A stretch of 64,000 bases of DNA, from positions 14,660,001-14,724,000 of the forward strand of contig NC_134646.1 of assembly GCF_030463565.1 (NCBI RefSeq), given 5' to 3'. The notes beneath the pieces were generated by a model, which was given only the letters and a program-made list of their open reading frames with translations, was not told the DNA's origin and searched no databases. Positions 1 through 11,723 of the stretch are shown here, piece by piece. Each line of letters opens with the position of its first letter. The stretch's first letter is position 1. This stretch comes from Pelecanus crispus. Lineage: Eukaryota > Chordata > Aves > Pelecaniformes > Pelecanidae. Made by a program: the position numbers and the translations under genes.

Positions 1-552
1 GCTTCCAGAAACTAATAACAAACCTACACATTGTACAGGGAATGTCTGTGGAGACTGCCACTGAATGCATTAGATGTTCTTTAGTAAGGCTGACTCTAAA
101 GCAGACGTAGGTACTCAGCCATGCTGAGTTGTGCTGATCATTTACTTAATGCTGACTTCCGAGACTAGCGCATTAACTTACGATGAGGTAGTGCATTAAC
201 TGTTCCTCAAAAAAAAAAAAAAAACCAAACCCAAAACCAAAACCTAATCACTGAAAATGTCATGAACTTCCACTGCCTCGGGACCTACTGGCAAACAGGC
301 CCTCTTACTTGCTTCATGCTTTCCTAATATCTCCCTCCCAGTGCTGTCTTCATACGTTATTTCATATACTCAAGAACTATGTACAACTGGAATAAGATGC
401 ACAGGGTTTTTGGGGGGGTTAAACATTTCGGACCAGTTCTACCTCCCAGCAGCAGGCTTTCTGCATTGTTGGCAAACTGACCACCTTTAAAAATACCGTA
501 TAGAACATGTTGCTGAGTAATCTCTAATACTTACACTAACCAAGTCATTCAA

Positions 553-718
553 GCATTGGAACAGGCTGCCCAGAGAGGTGGTGGAGTCACCATCCCTGGA
601 AGTGTTCAAAAAACAGGTAGATGCGGCAGTTTGGGACATGGGTTAGTGAGCATGGTGGTGTTGGCTTGATGGTTGGACTGATGATCTTAGAGATCCTTTC
701 CAACTTTAATGATTCCTA
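553..718 (+). repeat. CR1 LINE 3' end fragment
   Basis: The segment follows the 3' end of the avian CR1 retrotransposon: the 'ggaacaggctgcccagagag' start, then 'gtggtggagtcaccatccct', the 'gttggactgatgatcttaga' block and a 'tttccaactttaatgattc' tail. It is 5'-truncated, as is usual for CR1. Only the end of the 3' region is present, so it has no coding capacity. Confidence 0.88.
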
Positions 719-782
719 GTTTTACTTCCATTAAAAAATAATCCAGCCACCAAGCCAGGAAACGTGAAATTATGACTCTGCC

Positions 783-882
783 CTTAATTGGTTTAGTGGT
801 GGACTTGGTAGTGTTAGGTTACTGGTTGGACTGGATGATCTTAAAGGTCTTTTCCAACTTAAATGATTCTATGACTCTATAA
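783..882 (+). repeat. Second CR1 3' end fragment
   Basis: A second CR1 tail in the same orientation about 65 bp after the first. It contains 'ttggactggatgatcttaaa', 'ggtcttttccaactt' and ends in 'atgattctatgactctat', the short repeat that terminates CR1 elements. It may be a separate insertion or a duplicated tail. Confidence 0.82.
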
Positions 883-3639
883 TGGACGAGTTCCATCGAG
901 GCAGCTTACCTGCAAGAAAGAGTTTCTAGGTTTGTCCTCGTGCTTTGTAATGGAATGTCTTTTCTTGCTAAGAGGATTGTCTCACATTTTCGATACTGTT
1001 TTCACACATCTGTGCGTAAGCAAGGGTAGAGATAAGAAAGATTAAAATAAAATACAGGCACGTGGGTGAGACAAGTAATGGATTATTTTGCATGTAGATT
1101 GCAGCTGTCCTTCATCCACAAGGGTACACGAACAAAGAATAACTACCAGAAACAATAGGTAATAGTCGCGGCCATGGGAAGTTTTCTGATTGTGTAGAGA
1201 TCCAACTGATATTGCTGGTTAAAGTCCTTTTATTTGACTGGCTGTCACCTAAGAAATGTAATTTTAAAAGGTAAGCAGTAGGTCATTATCTTTCTTTCAA
1301 CCAAAGTCTGTGAAGGTGATGCTGGAAGGCAACTACTGAACACGAGGAGAGGAAGCTAGAACTTTTTTTTTTTAACTACCGCTTTATATTTTTTGACTGT
1401 CCTACTATAATTTATGAATTGACTGAACATGATAATACAGAAGCATCTTGCATGATTCAAGTACTAAGATTTGTGTAAAATCAAACATTCTATGCTTGCT
1501 GCTGGATCACTCAGTTCTGTAAAGAACCCATTGAGGCTTTAAGTCAAGTGTTTACACTTGCTTGCTATACACTGGAAAAGATGAGCAAGTTTGGAACCTA
1601 AAGAGAAATTAACACACCTGAAATTACCAAGTCTGGTATAATCGCCTTTTTCTTCTGCTTTATTTACAGTAAATAAGCTCTATATCTTTTTAATAACAAG
1701 TTATAAAAAGCCGGGGGAAAAAAGGAAAAAATGCATGCTTTAATATTTTTAAATAAACATAATTGGTTACAGATTTTACTTTAAAATACAGATTTAAGCG
1801 AAGAAAACATTGCATGAGCAAAAAAAATACGAGTTTTAATCTAGCTTATATCTTTTAAACGTTCACATTTCAGATGTGCTTTAAAACAAGACCTTAAAAA
1901 TTTTCAAGCTTACCTCAACAAGTCTAATTCTAACACAGAGAAGTATTTTGCAATGTATTGTCAACACCGGATACTCTACACATCAGTCCTGGAGACTGGA
2001 AGCAAAGAGAACTGGCTGAGAAAACAATTGTGTACTGTGTGTATTTATTGTTACAGTAAAGTTTAAGACTGTCATAAACCAAAATAGGAAGTGGAACAAA
2101 TTCCAACATGTGTAGTAGAAGAAGTTACTTTGGTTCTTAACAATCCGTGCAAAAAGGATTTTCTATTTAAGTATAAATAACAGAAAAAAAGATTAATCAT
2201 ATTGATATGAAGTTATTTAATCAATTAAAAGACACAAGGGGAAGTGAAACTCTTGAAGCAGTAGGAAGGTTTTATTTTGGTATACATCAACAAAAGTCTC
2301 ATCACCTAGAAATTTCCCTGTGTTGTTTGCACAGACCCACACTTTAAGGATGCACCTGCTGGACTTTCTAAGCAACTCCGGTAGCTCACGCTTCCAATGC
2401 ACTCTCTCAGAGCAATCCATGCATGGGCATAAAGAACGAAGTAAGGGCCCGACCACCCTTCCATTTCTTCACGTTGTTACAACGCTTCCGCCTTCCCAAC
2501 ACCAAACTGTAACGCCCCGCTGCTGCGGAAGCCAGGATCCTCCTGAAAACAAGCTTTCAGCCTCGCTGTGTTTAAGCACTGCAGCAGCAGTGCTCTGCCA
2601 AATCGTCAGACGGGAGGTGTAGCACAATCTTTTTTTCCCGATCTGGATTATCTGCTCAGAGTTGTTTCCCACACAGGCTAGGTGGGAGCTGTAGCTTACC
2701 CAGGTCCTGCAACGCAGACAAATTTCTTTCTACCAGTATCAGTTCTTAGGCACTGGACCTTTGATATTTTTTCAAGATATTTTCTGGGTTTTGGCTATCT
2801 TGGAACAACTTATATGTAGGTAATGTGATAGAGCCATCATGCCATCCTGACACCAAGTAAGAGTACTTGAGAGAAATATTTTTTAGTTTATTTTCGTCCA
2901 GCAGCACTCCAATGCTTTAAGAATCAGATTACTCAAGAAGTTACACTGGAAAAATTACCACCTGCTGCCTCTTAACATGCACCATCTCTCCTCATAGTTT
3001 TTAAGAGCAGGAATCAGATCTGCAAACAAGTGAAGTTTGCATATCAGTGATTCCCCCACATGAAACTCTGCACCCCTACGAGTGTAAAAATCCAAAGGGA
3101 GGATGCCAAATGTGTTCGTCCACCCTCTGAAATCCTCTGTGGGACACAGGCCACCAGACTGGCTGTGTGGCTTTTGATTCTCTGTAAAAGCTACTTCAAT
3201 TTCCTCACATGAAAAAATGTATCAGAATGTGGTCAAGCAAGTCTGCCAGCTCCCTTGCAGCCCTCCGAATTTTGCATACAATTTAGAGGAACAGGAGTTC
3301 CTCCCGCTGTTCTCAAAGGAACTGCTCAACCCGTGTTTACTGAAATTATCATTAATTGTAATACAATGGAAGTACTGACCGGAATGAAGTTAAACACTTA
3401 GGCTGAACCTCTGTTCAGCAATAGCAAAGCACTCCTCCTTAAAAGCATCTAGCCCAACTAAATTCCTAACACCTTTCTGATTAGCGTTGCCTGCAGCTAT
3501 AGCAGAGGCAAGGAACGAGTCTTCAGAGTTTTGTAGACTTAAACAAGCACAAGCCATCCCCAAGTGTATTTTGTAAGGCATCATGAACGGGTTGAAAGCG
3601 TTAACTAGTGAGATGGTACACCGGGTTTTGGCCCAGGTA

Positions 3640-4618
3640 CGAGCAGGGCCGCCTGTGCCAGCTCCCCCCCGGTTAGCACTGGGCTCAGCCGCGAAGCTGG
3701 GAGGCCTGCGCAGGCCGTAGCTGACGACCAAGGTGTCGGGCGAGGGCTTCCATGCCACCACCCGGGGAGGCACGACCGCCACCTCGGCCTGCGCCTCCCA
3801 CACCGCAGCCAAAGCCTCCGGGCTCTCGGGGCAGGAGGCGGCTTCACCCGAGCCAGGCCGCAAGCCAGCCCCAGGCAGCGCCTCTCCCATCGCCCTTTGC
3901 CCGCAGCCAAGCGCGCCCGGAAGGGAAAGGCGCTTGCAGGGGGAAGGCGGCCACAGCCGCCCTGCCCGGGGCTCCCTCCGGCTGCCAGCGGGGCAGGCAG
4001 CCGCGCCGTGACAGCCTCGGGGCGGGCAGCGCTCCCCGCCCGGAGCGGCGGCAGCGGGCTGCGCCGGCGGGGCCGGAGGCTCAGCCGCCAAGGCGGGGCG
4101 GCCGGCGGGAGCCGCCGGCTGAGGGAACGGAGCCGGGCGGGCGCCACCGGCTGAGGGAGCGGAACGGGGCGGCCGGCGCCCCGCGCCGTTAACGGCCCTC
4201 CGAGGAGCGCGCGGCACGGCCGGTAACGGCCACCGCCGGTAACGGCCACCGCGACGGCCCCGCCCAAGCGGCGCTTCCGTCCCGCCCCGCCCCGCGATCA
4301 CTTCCAGGTCGGGGAAGGCGGGCGGCGGCTTCCGGCGGGAGGAGGCGGGGGGCGGCCGGGCGCCCCTGGGTCGCCGCCACGGTGGGCGCGGGGCGGCGGC
4401 GCTCGCTCCCCTCGCCGCGGCCGTTAACGGCTGGGGAGGGCGGCGCGGGGCTGAGGGGGACCCGGCCGGGGGCGGGCGGCGGCGGCGCTGGGGCTGCCCC
4501 CCGGAGGAGGGCGCTTTCGGGCGGCGATGGCGGCCGGCGCTGTCGGGGCGGGGAGGCTGGTCGCGCAGGGGGGCCGCCGCCGCGCCCCTCCTGCTAACGC
4601 GGCGCTTTCTTCACGCAG
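3640..4618 (+). promoter_or_regulatory. ELMOD2: CpG island, likely ELMOD2 promoter and 5' non-coding exon
   Basis: Base composition switches abruptly from AT-rich to very GC- and CpG-rich from about 3640 and drops again after 4620, just before and into the first ELMOD2 coding exon. No TATA box is obvious, as is usual for a housekeeping CpG-island promoter. A non-coding first exon probably ends somewhere inside, since the coding exon at 4619 is preceded by a good acceptor (TGCTAAC branch-like motif at about 4592, pyrimidines, then CAG). A possible donor is ACG|GTGGGC at about 4380. Long open frames in both directions here are a by-product of few stop codons in GC-rich DNA. Confidence 0.75.
4187..4430. 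promoter_or_regulatory. Cluster of TAACGG motifs (possible MYB-type sites)
   Basis: Within 245 bp of the CpG island there are four TAACGG hexamers, at 4190, 4224, 4240 and 4425. Two of them sit inside the palindrome CCGTTAACGG at 4187-4196 and 4421-4430, giving sites on both strands. The pair at 4224 and 4240 is part of a 16-bp tandem duplication at 4220-4251. TAACGG fits the YAAC(T/G)G core bound by MYB proteins. Binding is inference only. Confidence 0.35.
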
Positions 4619-4621
4619 AAG

Positions 4622-4766
4622 ATGTTGGTGTACTTCTGGGGGTTCCTGTACAGCAACTACTTTCGGTTTTGGCTGAAGTGGATCTTGAGGCTGCTGACTC
4701 GGAAATGCGAACTGCAGCGTGTCTTTGATGGCTCGAAGGCAGGCGCGCAGCGGACGCTGAGCATAG
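4622..4766 (+). CDS. ELMOD2: ELMOD2 coding exon 1
   Basis: Encodes residues 1-48 and one base of codon 49, starting at ATG 4622. The exon itself begins at 4619 after an acceptor CAG, so three 5' UTR bases belong to it. It carries the aromatic N-terminal segment and the conserved CELQRVFD and AQRTLSI motifs. The donor is ATAG|GTAATG. Confidence 0.93.
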
Positions 4767-7700
4767 GTAATGAAGGATGCCAAACCAGGGCACTGGCTTA
4801 GATCTTTAGAAACGGCCTGAAAAGCAATCGTTGGACACCAGTACCTGTCCCCAGTGCAGTGTGCAGCCCCTGGATCATGTTTTGTGCAGCCCCTGGATCA
4901 CGTTTTCACCGTTCCCTCCTTCCTGGCTATTCCACGAGAATTTTAAATCAGAATGCCAGATCTAGTTTCCTTGCCTGCATGCTAAGGTAATTCCAGTTAG
5001 CTTCAAAAAGTGAATCAGAAACCTTGCATTTTTTTCCCAGAGGCTTCCCGTCACTTTGTGTATATTTTTACCTTCCTGTTATTAAAAAGCTACACAGAAC
5101 AGACATGAATGCATTTTTTTGGGGAGGGAGGGAGGAAGTGTGATCAAATGCGCAATTCTGCTTGATGCAGAATTTTGATCTAAAATAGTAGTTTCTTAAA
5201 CTACTTACAGTTTTCGCCATTTTAACAATAACTTGAGGAAGTGACTTTGCTTCCTTGTTCTTCAGTAGTAAACACACAAACATGACTAAGAATGGAAAAA
5301 TACCAAGAGACATATTTTTGTCTTGACACCTTTTCAAATTTGTCTTTGTTTTTGTACGTGTAATTGATCACTGTTTTAAAAAACTCTTGAGTGTGTGTTC
5401 AGCATTGTACTCGAGGGTTATTAAAAAAAAATGTATCAGGTAACTGAAAGTCATAATTTACCTGTTGATTTTAAGATTGAGTAATTTTTGATAAATGACT
5501 TGTGTAAAAGGGATGCAAAATTGTATAATACTTACACACCACAAGAACACCTATTGGCAATTATTTAAAACAATTCAGTTCAATTTAACTGTGACATTTA
5601 CTTTTTTTGTATTGCAGAACATTCACTGGAATCATCAAAGAATAAGGTAAAAGATACTAGAGATTAAACTGTAATAAACCTTCTTTCAGAGACAGACCCC
5701 AGAAAAGAACATGTGCATTTACTTTTTGAGGGTAGAAGAAAGTAGAGTAAAAAGCAGAACAGCATTTTGGGTTTTGTATGCTAGGATTAGTTAAGGTTTC
5801 TCAAAAATTAATCCCATGTCCCTTCAAATGTTTGTTTCCATCTCTCTGAAAGATTACCTGCTCTTTAGCAGCAAGTCAGACAAGTCGTTATACAGAGCTT
5901 CTGTTCTTGGAGAGGGTCAGTTCTCCCTGTCACAACAATCTGTCTTGCTGTTTTTGTAGAAACCAGAAGTGTGATATGATACGGATAAAGCAATTAAATG
6001 CCGTGTATGCAATAGTGCCTAGAATTGTTGAAAAAAATGTAATGCAAGTTTGCAGGTAGACGTTTAACTGACAAGCTCATTCCAATTGTTCTGTAGCAGC
6101 TAGACATAAGTTAACACTTTAAACCCTCAAATTTGTATCTCTTGAACAAAACTTGTCCTCTTTAGAAGGTGAGGTGACTGCATTCTCCCTTTTTCTAGCT
6201 GATCACTGCAATGCGATGTTGAGAGAGAATTTAGTAACTGCCACAAGCATCTTTGTTGCAGTAGAGCACAGTACGGGTGGGTCTTTTAGCATCTCTTAAT
6301 TAAACCATTATATCAAATATATTAACGTTCAGTTTTGAAAGAGTTAACCTTTTGCTTTACTGAAATGAAGCTGCTTTGGAGTTAGCATGAATTGTATCAA
6401 AGAATGCATTGTGACCATAAAAAGTTTAGAAGATGAAGTGGAATTGTTGTGAAGTGATTTTAGGTGGGCAGTGTGTAATTATTGTTACTAGTGTTTACTC
6501 TTTACTCCAGAGGACTGCAGAATAGCATTAAATTCTGTTGTTTCACCCCAGCATTGAAACCTCAGCTTCGTTAGTTCACTGTCTCCTAATTCTGAAGCAT
6601 TATTTCCTTATTGAAGTTTTATCGCTTTTGCTCCTTGATAGCTATGTCTGTTTCAGTTGCATTAGGAAGAACCAGTTTCAATTCAGCATTTGAAAGCAAA
6701 CAAGAACCTAGACTAAGCAACTCTGGAGCTTTTTGTTTATTCCTTATGGAACTCCTGTGTAAACGTTGTTTACAGTCTGACAAAGTTACAAATTATGCTT
6801 TATGTAATTACTGCAGATCTTTTGTATGTGATTTGAGCCCATTGTAAACATTTGCAATAAATTGACTGTTCTCCTTTTGTAGTAAAGAATACATACATGG
6901 CAGGTGTACAGAAGCCGAGAAATAAGAATAAAGTAGATGATAGATTTCTGCATTCCTCCTGAAGTCTTTTACTGTGTTAACTTCCTAGGTTTTAAGAAAT
7001 GCTGTACATGTTGAGGAATCTGAAGTGGAGAAGTGTGTCAGAGATGTAATGAAAGAAAAGAAGATTGAACAGAAGGATACAGGGTATGTCTGCAACCCAA
7101 ACATAAGTTCTTCATGGCAGATAATAATGACTTCTTGGCACGTTCTTGCACTTGCTTAATCTGATACAATATTTAGGCCATTCAGTACAAATCTTTAGAA
7201 TGAAATTAGAAAATAAGGTATGGTTATGTCCTCTTCAGTTCTAGAAAATAAATTGCAAAGTTTTAATTGACATGGATTTGGGATAACTGCGTCTCTATCT
7301 TGCAAGTCCCTTCTGTTACTCCTTGTTTCTAAGTAATATGATTATTGCAGAGGTTGATTACCTGAACCATGTAATTGCTTAGATATATTTGAGGGAGTGT
7401 AGTGGTGCCTGATTAATGTTTGTGTTCATCTGCATAATAATTATGAACGATTGAGAGGAAAGATCATGAATAGTCAAAATTTTAGTTTAATGAAGTCCTT
7501 CTTTGAAGCTGTAAGTATTTCTGACAAAGTTTCACTTTAAGACTTACAAAAATTTTGGGGGTAGTTGAAGGTACAGGAGTCAGGATGAAATATGGAGTTT
7601 TCTTGTATTATCACAGATTTTAGCTAAGGTTTTTTTTTTTTCTTCCAAAATTTAAGTGAATAGGGCCTGACTGCAGCACTGGAATTGGCTAGAGGGGTTT

Positions 7701-10700
7701 TTTTGTGGGTTTTTTTTTTTTTTTTTAAGTAGAAATAAGATCCATATAGCAGTATACGTAACCACTATGCTGTAGTTTGAACGGTAAACATAAAGCACTT
7801 CCTAATTCTAGTGTTTACATTGCATTAACATAAGGAAGGTCTTATCTGGTAGTTCAAGCAAGAATTTCTGGCTAACTATGCCTCTTAATAGCTTCTGTGT
7901 GGTGTTTTGTTATTATTTCAGGTTTAAGACAAATCTGCATATATCCTTACTGCAGATATCAGGTTATAAAAAGCTGTATTTGAATGTGGAAAATCTGAGG
8001 AAGGTCCCGTATGATTCGGATAACGAAGAACATGAGGAACAGTTAATTGAGGTGAAAACAATCTTTTAAATACAAAAGCTGCTTGTTTGTTTTTTCCCTC
8101 CGAGTCCAACAGCTTGAATGAACTTGATTTGTTGGTAGTATTCTCACCAGCTGGCCTCTTTAAAGGTCTTTACTTGTGAACTGCTAAGCCATTATAGAAG
8201 TGACACATTAAAATACAACAACAAAGCAAAACAAATGAGTAAACTAGAGTTACTTGCACTGGGATTTATTTTGTGTGAAATGAGATGTAACAACAGCATA
8301 TAAGTAGCAAAATAGTTTCATAATGGGTCACTGAAGGATGGCAACTAGAAAGATATTCAACCTTATGCACATGTCTAACTTTGTAAACCAATAATTACTA
8401 AAGAAAAAAAAAGACACTAGTGTTTGCTTATTACTGCATCCCAGTCAATGTCAAAGAGGGTAGTTTAATGCTGGAAGATAAAAACTATCAGTAATGTATT
8501 TTAGGTAATAATAAATAAGAGCAAGCAAATAATATAATACTGCTTGAGGCTTTTCTAAATAGCTTCCAGTGTGTAAATATATTAGCATGTCATCTTCTTA
8601 GCATTTTGTAATTACCTCAACTTGCTATGCAAGTCCCAATGTTGATATGTTAAGTAAGCGTTCGTTGAGAATTTGTATTTCAGCTGTCCTATCCGAAAAT
8701 GATGCATAGATTAATTTCTGAAGTGAAACAAGTCTTTGTTTCTTGAGTATTGATACAGTGGCTTTGTCTGTGAAGGGAAATTATGGCATTTAATGCTAAA
8801 TATAGTCATAAAATAAGCCATTGTAGGATGGTTCCAGATTGCTACTAACAGAAAAGAACAGCATGCAGATTGTATCCTGTTCCTCGGTGAATGGTTTCTA
8901 ATGTGCAGCAGCAAGTGTTCTGAATTATGTGACTTGGAATACTTTAGCAGCTGTGCGTAACATGGAAGCATATTTGTGCAGCTTTGGAATTTGCTGATGC
9001 CTCATGAGAGCCTGAAGGCCAGAGTCACCAAGCAGTGGTGTGACATTGGCTTCCAAGGTGATGATCCCAAAACAGACTTCAGAGGAATGGGCCTGCTGGG
9101 ATTAGTGAATCTGGTGTAAGTGAAAAGAAGCATTTAATTTCTGTTGTAACTGATTTTCAGTATCATATGTATTTTCTCTAGTTAGTGCCGTTTCTAATAA
9201 AGACTGAATAGAAGCAGATAGAAACGGTGGCTTCTGTACAGTGAAAAAACAGTATTTTCTAAATAAGTCAGCATTTCTAGCGGCTGCACATCTGTAAATG
9301 TGTGGTTGGGTAGAGGCCAGCAAGCAAAGGGAGGAACAGAAAGTTGTCCAAGACACCTTATTTTTTTGTTGTCATATGATAGATTTGATAGATTATAGCT
9401 TAGAAAGTAACTTGTCAAAAGCTTTTAAAATTCCTGAATTAATTACTGTAATGAAAAATAAACAGGTCTGCATAACTTTGTTAAGCTAATTTGTGGACTT
9501 GAGTGAACTCCATAACTGATGTTCAGATTGCAATGATTTTTTTTTTTCGCTATATTAGTTCATGCTGAATGTAATTTAATTTGCTACCTTTTCCTTGGTT
9601 TTCATTTTGTGCCATTTTTCAGTACAGAGTAGTATTCAGCTTTAGTTTAAATCTATGCATTTTGATGTTGAACGCATTAATATTTTTTTTATATGAACTT
9701 AAGAAAAATAATGGAAGATCCTGTTTTACACTGGCAGGTATTTCAGTAAGCATTACACCAATGAAGCTCGTCAGATCCTTTCTCATTCAAATCACCCAAA
9801 GCTGGGGTAAGTCACTATATGACTGTTTTCTGGCTTGTTTTGCATAAGAGCTCATGTGAAGACTGCCAAGTATGTGTCCTGAAAATAAAGAGGAAAATAT
9901 TTGTGTTTTTTTCTACTAAAGGATGAAAAAAAGGGCCAAAGTAGAAAGGTGTGAGAAACTGAACACAGAAATCGATTTCAGGCTGGCAACTGTGAGCAGC
10001 TTTTTTTTTTCAGAATAGACTTGTTGGGACAAAAATGTTGCAAAATATTGGCTTTGGTTAGCACGGTGAACACCTTTAACACCATGGTTAGCTTTATTTG
10101 TAATAGGCTTAGACTAGATTTAGAAATGAATACTTATTTTTCACCTTCTTAGTGATCCTGTGTTGGAATGATATAGATAATCTCTTAAGTTCCCCTTTTT
10201 TTGCTAGGTGTCTGTTCTGTAATAAGTACATATACAAATAGATGTTTTGTTGTTCAACTTTCACTTAATTTTTGAAAACTTTGCATATTAAAACATTTAG
10301 CTCATTTTACAGGGAAATGTACTCTAAAACCAGTCAGATAGAGAGGAAAGCTGGTAAACCTGTGTATGTCATCTGATCCGTGTAGTCCCCAGTTAGCCTC
10401 AATCGCCTACCGAGAATGGGAGGTTTTCATGACTTCAATTGTAAATAATATTACCTGATGCAACTAGGTCATGAATAGGGTATCTGATACTTTTAGATCA
10501 ATTAAATACCCATTTCATTGACACAAATTAATCTTTTTTTTTTCCCCTTTCCCCAGAAACACTTGTTTTAACAGTCCTTTAAGAATTTCTATTGTGGTGC
10601 TTTCTATACCATGCAACAGAAACCTAGATGTTCTTCAGCTTGAAGAACAGATTGAGATGGCCATTCCATTTATACTCTAACAACATTTTTGATATCCAGT

Positions 10701-11723
10701 TTTTAATATTCCAGCAGATTTAATGATTTCAAATGAGGAAATTGAGGTCAATGTTGATTAGCCTTGCCATCTCATTATTGCCTAATGGAGGCATTTGCCA
10801 TACTGTTGTATAGGAAACTAACATTTTTAAATAACTTTTACATGGATAACGCACCGGGGAGTGGAAAGAGTGGTCTGTAGGCTGGAGTCAGCTTGTCAGC
10901 AAGTGTCTTAGGAAAAATTGACTCTTCAGTTATCCTAATGCAGACTGTTTCAGGTAAGCTTAAGTCCTTTGATCCATAAGGTAAAATGTGATCTATGACT
11001 GGTGTTGCAGATATTCTTATGCAGTAGTTGGAATCAATCTGACAGAAATGGCATACAGCTTACTTAAGAATGGTGCTTTAAAGTCTCATCTGTACAACAT
11101 GGTCTCTGGATTGCCGCAGATGGAACACTTCCATCAGTTTTACTGTAAGTACCTGTAGTTTCTTTAGTACAGACTACCGGGGGGTGGCCTACAACACAGA
11201 ATTTAGTTTTTTTTGGAGTGCATTTCCACTCTTTTCTCATTAGCCAGAGCAAGTTGTTTGTCGTCTGGATCAAGTATTGGAAATGCACCTAATGCTTAAA
11301 CATTGTGCTACAGAAATTTACATTTAAGGGATAAATTTGAGTAGCTTTCTATATATTAGAGACTGCAGTCTGAAAACTCAGTATTTGCAGATTCATTCTT
11401 TTTATTCATTATTACAATGTCCAAAAGCTTGCTGTTGACCAGGATGGGACACTCCCTATGTTAAGGGATTGAATAGAGTCTAAAGGCTCATTCTAGGTCT
11501 AGCTAGATCAAGGCAGAAAGTTGTGGAGGTAATTTTTGCAGATCTGTATTTTATTTTCTTCACAGGTTATTTGGTTTATGAGTTTGACAAGTTCTGGTTT
11601 GAAGAAGAACCAGAAAGCATTATGCACTTCAATCAGTACAGAGACAAATTCCATGAAAAAATTAAGGGACTTCTACTGGACTGTGATGTGAGACTAACCT
11701 TACAAAATACAAAGAAACCTTAA
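4622..11723 (+). CDS. ELMOD2: ELMOD2, ELMO domain-containing protein 2 (whole spliced gene)
   Basis: Eight coding exons (4622-4766, 5618-5646, 6989-7083, 7922-8051, 8982-9115, 9738-9806, 11011-11144, 11566-11723) join with consistent phases into 894 nt, or 297 residues and a TAA stop; mammalian ELMOD2 is about 293 residues. The N-terminus is hydrophobic and aromatic (MLVYFWGFLYSNYFRFWLKW). The ELMO domain fills roughly residues 130-285 and contains the signature GFQGDDPKTDFRGMG, placing the family's conserved catalytic arginine at residue 167. ELMOD2 is known as a GTPase-activating protein for Arl2 and some Arf GTPases, acting at lipid droplets, ER and mitochondria and in antiviral and lung biology. 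The start is the first ATG after the acceptor at 4618, in the context GCAGAAGATGT. All introns are GT-AG. The gene converges on TBC1D9, as in mammals. Identity is very likely; ELMOD1 and ELMOD3 fit less well in length and neighbourhood. Confidence 0.95.
5618..5646 (+). CDS. ELMOD2: ELMOD2 coding exon 2 (29-bp micro-exon)
   Basis: Only 29 bp, between ATTGCAG and GTAAAAG. It completes codon 49 and encodes HSLESSKNK, matching the mammalian segment that ends in SKNK. Phases 1 and 0 agree with the neighbouring exons. It is too short to show as an open frame. Confidence 0.88.
6989..7083 (+). CDS. ELMOD2: ELMOD2 coding exon 3
   Basis: Lies between CTTCCTAG and GTATGT. Encodes VLRNAVHVEESEVEKC and RDVMKEKKIEQKDT, a charged, helical stretch corresponding to residues 59-89, plus two bases of codon 90. 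This is the least conserved part of the protein compared with the mammalian form I recall, but length and phase fit. Confidence 0.9.
7922..8051 (+). CDS. ELMOD2: ELMOD2 coding exon 4
   Basis: Acceptor TTATTTCAG, donor GAG|GTGAAA. Encodes residues 90-133, including LLQISGYKKLYLNVE and VPYDSDNEEHEEQ. These match the YKxLYLDVE and RPYDSDN motifs that precede the ELMO domain. Confidence 0.94.
8982..9115 (+). CDS. ELMOD2: ELMOD2 coding exon 5, catalytic ELMO segment
   Basis: Acceptor TTGTGCAG, donor CTGGT|GTAAGT. Encodes LWNLLMPHESLKARVTKQW and then DIGFQGDDPKTDFRGMG, LLGLVNL. The D-F-R-G-M-G arginine, residue 167 of the joined protein, is the residue reported to be essential for GAP activity in this family. 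Confidence 0.95.
9738..9806 (+). CDS. ELMOD2: ELMOD2 coding exon 6
   Basis: Acceptor CTGGCAG, donor CTGGG|GTAAGT region with the break after GG. Encodes YFSKHYTNEARQILSHSNHP followed by KL, the middle of the ELMO domain. The exon is 69 bp with phases 2 and 2 that fit both neighbours. Confidence 0.92.
11011..11144 (+). CDS. ELMOD2: ELMOD2 coding exon 7
   Basis: Acceptor GTGTTGCAG, donor TACT|GTAAGT. Encodes YSYAVVGINLTEMAYSLLK and then SHLYNMVSGLPQMEHFHQFY, the highly conserved distal part of the ELMO domain. Confidence 0.94.
11566..11723 (+). CDS. ELMOD2: ELMOD2 coding exon 8 with stop
   Basis: Acceptor CTTCACAG. Encodes YLVYEFDKFWFEEEPESIM, then the FHEKIKGLLLDCDVRL segment, and ends at TAA 11721-11723. 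The tail NTKKP is a few residues longer than the mammalian protein, which explains most of the length difference. Confidence 0.95.

Larger units (their letters stand above)
1..3600. other. Upstream flank of ELMOD2, no recognised gene
   Basis: AT-rich, unique-looking sequence apart from two CR1 tails at about 553-882. Several short open frames occur, for example 2217-2456 on the minus strand and 2320-2622 on the plus strand, but they overlap each other, lack clear splice context and match no family I recognise. In mammals MGAT4D and CLGN lie on this side of ELMOD2; I cannot see an exon of either here. Confidence 0.5.

Noticed and set aside
3605-4597. Several long open frames on both strands in the GC-rich island
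   Set aside because: They overlap in many frames, are Ala/Arg/Gly/Pro-rich and arise because stop codons are rare in CpG-island DNA; the real coding start is at 4622.
4424-4793. Minus-strand frames over the first ELMOD2 coding exon
   Set aside because: Complement of a well-supported plus-strand exon with proper splice sites; no independent support.
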